From contig JBGAIM010000008.1 in NCBI GenBank assembly GCA_044225555.1, positions 124,001 through 188,000 of the forward strand: a stretch of 64,000 bases of DNA, in the 5' to 3' direction. Origin of the DNA: JADLHS01 sp044225555 (GTDB lineage Bacteria > Verrucomicrobiota > Verrucomicrobiia > Limisphaerales > JADLHS01). The notes under the pieces are model-generated. The model searched no databases, was not told the DNA's origin, and saw nothing but the letters and a program-made list of their open reading frames with translations. Below are positions 61,382-64,000 of this stretch, one piece after another. Within the stretch, counting starts at the first letter, position 1; every line of letters begins with the position of its first letter. The position numbers and the translations under genes were made by a program.

Positions 61382-62626
61382 CTAGACGAGTTCAGCTTCC
61401 TCGATGTTCGTGGGCGCCGCGAAAGCGGGCGTGCCGTCCGCCGCTTCGGGATACTCGAAGATCTTGCCCTCGTAATTGCGGATGACCACGCGGTCGGCGT
61501 TGCGGCTTAGCACGTATTCCGGGCTCACCGGCACCTTGCCGCCGCCGCCCGGGGCATCAATCACGTAGGTGGGCACGGCATAACCGGTCGTGTGCCCGCG
61601 CAATTGCTCCATGATCTCCAGACCGCGCCGCACGCTGGCGCGCAGATGCGCCGAGCCGGCGATGAGGTCGCATTGATAGAGGTAGTACGGCTTCACGCGG
61701 CACATGAGCAGTTTCTGCAATTGCGCCTGCATGATCACCGGGTCATCGTTGACGTGCTTGAGCAGCACGGACTGGTTGCCCAGCGGAATGCCGGCATCGG
61801 CCAGCCGGGCCAACGCGTCGCGCACCTCGGTGGTCAACTCGCGCGGATGGTTCGAGTGAATGCTGAGGAACAGCGGATGAAACTGTTTCAGCATCGCGCA
61901 CAGCTCGGGCGTGATGCGTTGCGGGAGGAAAATGGGAATGCGCGTGCCAATGCGCAGGAACTCGACATGTTTGATCGCGCGCAACCGGGTCAGCAGATGC
62001 TCCAGCTTTTCATCGCTGAACAACAAGGGGTCGCCGCCGCTCAACAGGACGTCGCGGATTTCGGGATGTTGCTCGATGTAGGCGATTTGTTTGTCGAACT
62101 CCGGATGAAAATCATAGCCGGTGGCATTGCTCACGAGCCGGGAGCGGGTGCAGTAACGGCAATAGGCGGCGCAACGGTCCGTGACCAGAAACAGCACGCG
62201 ATCCGGGTAGCGGTGAACCAACCCCGGCACGGGCGAATGGGAATCCTCGCCGCAGGGGTCGGACATCTCCCACGCCGCCGTGTGGGTTTCCTCGACGCGG
62301 GGAATAACCTGCTGGCGGATGGGGCAGTGTTCATCCGCCGGATCGATCAGGTTGAAAAAATAGGGCGTGATGGCGAGGGCGAGCTTGTGATTGGCGAGCT
62401 TGGTGCCGGCGTATTCCTCCGGCGTGAGCGTCGGCATCAATCGCTGAAGCTGCTCGAGCGTGGTGATGCGGTGTTTAAGCTGCCAGCGCCAGTCATTCCA
62501 GTCGGGGTCGGAGACATCGTGCCAGAAGCCGCGTCCGTGCGAGTGAAATTCCTTGAGCGAGTTGAGACGACCCAGCGCTGGCGGTTCGTCCTTGCTCGGG
62601 GGTGGGGTTTCGGTATCGCTGTGCAT
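61382..62626 (-). CDS. KamA-family radical SAM aminomutase
   Basis: The 414-aa enzyme belongs to the lysine 2,3-aminomutase family. The radical SAM cluster motif is CAAYCRYCTRS (CxxxCxxC). Before it stands LVHRYPDRVLFLVTDRC and after it DVLLSGGDPLLFSDEKLEHL, FLRIGTRIPIFLPQRITPEL, and the PLP-lysine region (KVPVSPEYVLSRNADRVVIR). The substrate may be free lysine or, as in EpmB, lysine for EF-P modification; no epmA or efp gene is adjacent. Start ATG 62626 chosen; GTG 62641 is also open. Confidence 0.88.
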   Translation of the reverse strand: MHSDTETPPPSKDEPPALGRLNSLKEFHSHGRGFWHDVSDPDWNDWRWQLKHRITTLEQLQRLMPTLTPEEYAGTKLANHKLALAITPYFFNLIDPADEHCPIRQQVIPRVEETHTAAWEMSDPCGEDSHSPVPGLVHRYPDRVLFLVTDRCAAYCRYCTRSRLVSNATGYDFHPEFDKQIAYIEQHPEIRDVLLSGGDPLLFSDEKLEHLLTRLRAIKHVEFLRIGTRIPIFLPQRITPELCAMLKQFHPLFLSIHSNHPRELTTEVRDALARLADAGIPLGNQSVLLKHVNDDPVIMQAQLQKLLMCRVKPYYLYQCDLIAGSAHLRASVRRGLEIMEQLRGHTTGYAVPTYVIDAPGGGGKVPVSPEYVLSRNADRVVIRNYEGKIFEYPEAADGTPAFAAPTNIEEAELV

Positions 62627-62707
62627 CGTTTGCCAGCGCACTATATGTTTGAACCGGGCGGTGTCAAGTTGGCCGCTTTGGGCGCAAAACCAGGGTGATT
62701 GGCCGCG

Positions 62708-63463
62708 TCAAACCCGGTCGGCCCGGGCGCTGCGGCCCCCGGCCTTCGGGGTCTGGGGCAAGGTGAGCGTTTGCATCATCAGCAGGGAATCCACGTAGCG
62801 CCGGTTCACCACGCGCAAACGGCCCACCAGAATCTGACTGAGCGAGTAGATGAAGGGTTCGGCGAGCGCGGGGGCTTCATGCCGGAGCTTGTTGAAGGAA
62901 ATCGTGGAAATCTTCAACAACGTGCTGCGTTCGTTGGCAATCACGTCCGCCGAGCGCGGCCCTTGGTCGAGCAGGGAAACCTCACCGAAGAAATCTCCGG
63001 CCTTCAAGGTGGCCAGAATGGATTCCTTGCCGCGACGGGTGACGCTCACCCGTAACTCGCCTTCCAGAATCAAGAACATGGCGTCGCCGGGATCGCCCTC
63101 GCTGACGGCGGTGGCCAGGGATTCCAATGAGACGATCTCCATGTAGCGAATAAACGACTCCAGCTGGGCATCGTTGAAACCGGCGAGCACTTTGACCCGC
63201 AACATGACGTCGGGATTCACGCCTGCGCGGATGGCGCCGGCCAGATGGCCCGGCCGGAATTGGGTGGGATCGAACAGCAGCTTGAGTTCGTCCATGGCCG
63301 AGGCTTTGAGCCAGGTGCTGCGGCGTTCGCAATAAACCCAGGTGTCGGCGGTGACGCGCTTCTGGCGGACCCAATCAACCAGTGTGAGCAGGTCGAAGGG
63401 GCCATAAACGATCTTTTCCGTGGCCCAAACCCGGTAGGTGGACGCTAAGACTTTGGTTTCCAT
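62708..63463 (-). CDS. GYF-like plus cyclic-nucleotide-binding domain protein
   Basis: From ATG 63463 the 251-aa protein has an N-terminal GYF_2-type domain (YGPFDLLTLVDWVRQKRVTA, then DTWVYCERRSTWLKASAM) and a C-terminal cyclic-nucleotide-binding domain: FLILEGELRVSVTRRGKESI and LKAGDFFGEVSLLDQGPRSA, the phosphate-binding cassette. There is no HTH, so it is not a CRP-type regulator; it may couple a nucleotide signal to protein interactions. The frame upstream to 63562 has no conserved residues. Confidence 0.8.
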   Translation of the reverse strand: METKVLASTYRVWATEKIVYGPFDLLTLVDWVRQKRVTADTWVYCERRSTWLKASAMDELKLLFDPTQFRPGHLAGAIRAGVNPDVMLRVKVLAGFNDAQLESFIRYMEIVSLESLATAVSEGDPGDAMFLILEGELRVSVTRRGKESILATLKAGDFFGEVSLLDQGPRSADVIANERSTLLKISTISFNKLRHEAPALAEPFIYSLSQILVGRLRVVNRRYVDSLLMMQTLTLPQTPKAGGRSARADRV

Positions 63464-63626
63464 CGTGTCTGTCTGGATTCCGGCGGGATGCACGCCTGGG
63501 CGAATCACTTTGATTTTTTTACCCTGCGCGAAGGTTCTGCCAGTTCCCGCTGAGAATTGCAAGGGCGCGCACCAGATTTTTTGTTTTAACCAGAAATTTG
63601 CCTGAATTCCTCCGGCCCGCGTGTGC

Positions 63627-64000
63627 TTACTTGGTTTCGTGCAGCCCCGCTAACACGGCTCGCGCGATGGTCGGGATGATTTCCTTGTCCTTCGAATGGC
63701 CGACCGTGAAAGTGACGAGAATGAACCGCTCGCCGGTCGGTAGTTCGACGTACGCGGCATCGTGGCGCACTTCGCTCGTCCAGCCGGCCTTCGACCAGAG
63801 CTTCGCGCCGGCGGGCAGGACCGCGCCGGTGTATTCGCGCGACTGTGCGTTGCCTTCGGTCGCGAACGGCTGCCGTTCGTGCAACTCCAGCATCTGGCGG
63901 CTGCGCCCGGGTGTGACCGCGCGGCCCGTGACAATTTCCGTGAACAACCGCGCGGTGGCCTCGGCGGTGAGCCAGTTGCGGTTGTCCGGTGGCGGCTGTT
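63627..64000 (-). CDS. Beta-lactamase-like serine hydrolase (partial)
   Basis: The frame is open to the window edge and ends at 63627. It shows LTAEATARLFTEIVTGRAVT, then GAKLWSKAGWTSEVRHDAAY and GERFILVTFTVGHSKDKEII, ending IARAVLAGLHETK. The KAG-type triad before W-T-x-x-x-x-H-D-A resembles the KTG box of class A beta-lactamase-like enzymes. The SxxK and SDN boxes lie outside the window, so activity cannot be judged. Confidence 0.7.
   Translation of the reverse strand, partial: QPPPDNRNWLTAEATARLFTEIVTGRAVTPGRSRQMLELHERQPFATEGNAQSREYTGAVLPAGAKLWSKAGWTSEVRHDAAYVELPTGERFILVTFTVGHSKDKEIIPTIARAVLAGLHETK

Overview
The window looks like a chromosomal segment from the phylum Verrucomicrobiota (Pedosphaera/Limisphaera-like). 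This rests on an ECF sigma factor next to a WD40 Ser/Thr kinase, many giant LamG, cadherin-like and RHS secreted proteins, and an OmcB/DUF11 envelope protein. No rRNA or tRNA was recognised to confirm it.

Layout. (1) 1-4214, minus strand: flagellar basal-body operon flgB-flgC-fliE-fliF-fliG (fliG runs off the window) behind a near-consensus sigma-54 promoter, plus a small lipoprotein. (2) 4302-5985 and 36733-38719: two halves of one integron. The intI gene (37718) and an attI-like site face a cassette array of five small genes on the opposite strand, separated by attC sites of 93-99 bp. An IS110 remnant stands where the last attC should be. (3) 5971-36750: a ~30.8-kb integrative and mobilizable element inserted inside one attC. 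The 14-bp repeat AACGACCCAAGCTC flanks it, and joining the two attC pieces (18 bp + 75 bp) restores a 93-bp attC. The element carries a tyrosine integrase at its right end, a RadC-like protein, a nucleotidyltransferase-like gene, an HTH/ParA-like/membrane-protein operon, a candidate oriT, a MobF relaxase-helicase, a giant LamG/FN3 surface protein, and a tandemly duplicated RHS toxin plus putative immunity module whose second RHS copy is frameshifted. (4) 38932-42716, minus strand: sigma-54-dependent NtrC-type regulator, FlgN-like protein, TPR protein and a proline-rich exported protein. These probably belong to the same flagellar locus that the integron now separates from flgB. (5) 42876-49041: HDOD protein, serine acetyltransferase, OmcB-like protein, a lipoprotein, small genes and the ECF sigma factor. 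(6) 49090-61372: WD40 kinase and a run of secreted repeat proteins, several of them broken. (7) 61382-64000, minus strand: KamA-type radical SAM enzyme, GYF/cyclic-nucleotide-binding protein and a partial beta-lactamase-like protein.

How it works together (inference): the integron captured small cassette genes at attI. A mobilizable element then used a cassette attC as its own chromosomal attachment site and brought in relaxase functions and polymorphic-toxin cargo. Excision between the 14-bp repeats would restore both the attC and a continuous array.
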